From Rikenellaceae bacterium (GTDB lineage: Bacteria > Bacteroidota > Bacteroidia > Bacteroidales > UBA932): a DNA stretch of 7,317 nt. Location of the stretch: NCBI GenBank assembly GCA_900769905.1, contig CAAGIL010000004.1, positions 1-7,317 on the forward strand. The letters are read 5' to 3'. The notes below the pieces were generated by a model. It saw only the letters and a list, made by a program, of their open reading frames with translations. It did not search any database and was not told where the DNA came from. Shown here one piece after another: positions 7,073-7,317 of the stretch; the first letter of the stretch is position 1, and each line of letters opens with the position of its first letter. Position numbers and translations under genes: made by a program.

Positions 7073-7312
7073 TGGGTGGTGATGCTCCGAAAGGGTCTGG
7101 CAATCAGTCCTTTGAGCTCCTGAAGGTGGGTGGCAATGCTCCGAAATAGGGAGGCGCGGACTCGTCATCGGGCCAGCCTGGGTGGCAATGCTCCGAAATA
7201 GTGACGGCCAGCCGCCGGCCTTCAGGCCTATTTTACCTTATTTTGGGTGGTAATGCTCCGAAATACGAAGCGGCTTTTCTAGCGAAATGCTGGGTGCCTA
7301 TGCTCCGAAATA
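7073..7312. repeat. Right-end array of five IS21 terminal-type repeats
   Basis: Five copies of a unit of about 20-22 bp, reading TGGGTGG(N)ATGCTCCGAAA(TA), begin at 7073, 7127, 7179, 7244 and 7291. Start-to-start distances are 54, 52, 65 and 47. All five share one orientation and are inverted relative to the two left-end copies. The fifth is the most diverged in the first half (TGGGTGCCTATG). The array fills the noncoding stretch between istA and the element end; no gene is seen in the spacers. The likely role is multiple IstA binding for end pairing, with possible control of the adjacent istA promoter. Confidence 0.85.
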
Positions 7313-7316
7313 CTCA
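7291..7316. repeat. Right terminal inverted repeat of the IS (istA side)
   Basis: This is the outermost copy of the right-end array, ending CCGAAATACTCA. Reversed, its first 12 bases match the left terminus at all but one position. The four inner copies continue differently after CCGAAA (GGGTCT, TAGGGA, TAGTGA, TACGAA), so the TACTCA extension marks the true end. Base 7317 (C) would be the first base of flanking DNA. Confidence 0.72.
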
Positions 7317-7317
7317 C

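Larger units (their letters stand above)
4626..7316 (-). mobile_element. IS21-family insertion sequence, apparently complete (about 2.69 kb)
   Basis: The element contains an intact istA-istB pair on the minus strand, flanked by inverted copies of a repeat of about 22 bp. The left end begins TGACTATTTCGG (4626-4637). The right end, read inward from 7316, begins TGAGTATTTCGG, identical at 11 of 12 positions. This gives the TG...CA termini known for IS21 elements and a length of 2691 bp, at the upper side of the family range. Among the right-hand repeats only the outermost carries the extra TACTCA, which supports this boundary. IS21 elements make target duplications of 4-8 bp. The left flank ends CGTATATT and the single visible right-flank base is C, consistent with an 8-bp duplication. 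No frameshift or premature stop is seen, so it may still be mobile. Confidence 0.88.

Noticed and set aside
7217..7243. GGCC-TTCA-GGCC hairpin followed by a T-rich stretch, terminator-like on the plus strand
   Set aside because: The stem is only four base pairs and the T-rich stretch is interrupted (TATTTTACCTTATTT). It sits between IS repeats with no plus-strand gene to terminate.
7073..7312. Regularly spaced similar repeats resembling a small CRISPR array
   Set aside because: Spacing is uneven (47-65), the unit also occurs inverted at the far side of istB (4626-4673), and it coincides with the IS ends. These are IS21 transposase-binding repeats.

Overview
The window looks like Bacteroidota DNA of moderate GC. 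The grounds are Bacteroidota-type promoter boxes (TAnnTTTG) upstream of both main transcription units, weak or absent Shine-Dalgarno sequences, and an IS21-type element in the style common in gut Bacteroidales. The genus cannot be told from the sequence.

Layout: (i) 1-136 holds the possible tail of an upstream reading frame and a promoter candidate. (ii) 137-4489 (+) is one very large gene for a 1450-residue SNF2-family ATPase. It has an N-terminal SWIM zinc finger, a long poorly recognisable middle and a complete two-lobed SNF2 motor at the C-terminus. (iii) 4490-4625 is a short intergenic stretch with overlapping inverted repeats: a terminator-like hairpin, then a perfect 13-bp palindrome enclosing a TATAAT box. 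Next comes the start of a small reading frame (ATG at 4553) that is cut off by an insertion. (iv) 4626-7316 is an apparently complete IS21-family insertion sequence on the minus strand: istA (DDE transposase), istB (AAA+ helper ATPase), two terminal-type repeats at the istB end and five at the istA end. The outermost repeats give matching TG...CA termini, so the right end falls one base before the window ends.

The SNF2 gene and the IS are convergent. The two IS genes form a functional pair: IstA binds the end repeats and catalyses transposition, and IstB is its ATP-dependent partner. The SNF2 protein is predicted to be a DNA- or nucleoprotein-remodelling translocase of unknown cellular role. 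No recognisable defence or repair partner is visible. The gene directly downstream, which might have been informative, is the one the IS has interrupted.

The most useful observations are the exact IS boundaries with a testable 8-bp target duplication, the interrupted reading frame with its operator-like palindrome, the mutually exclusive hairpins between the SNF2 gene and that frame, and the unusual SWIM/winged-helix/helical-repeat front end on the SNF2 motor.
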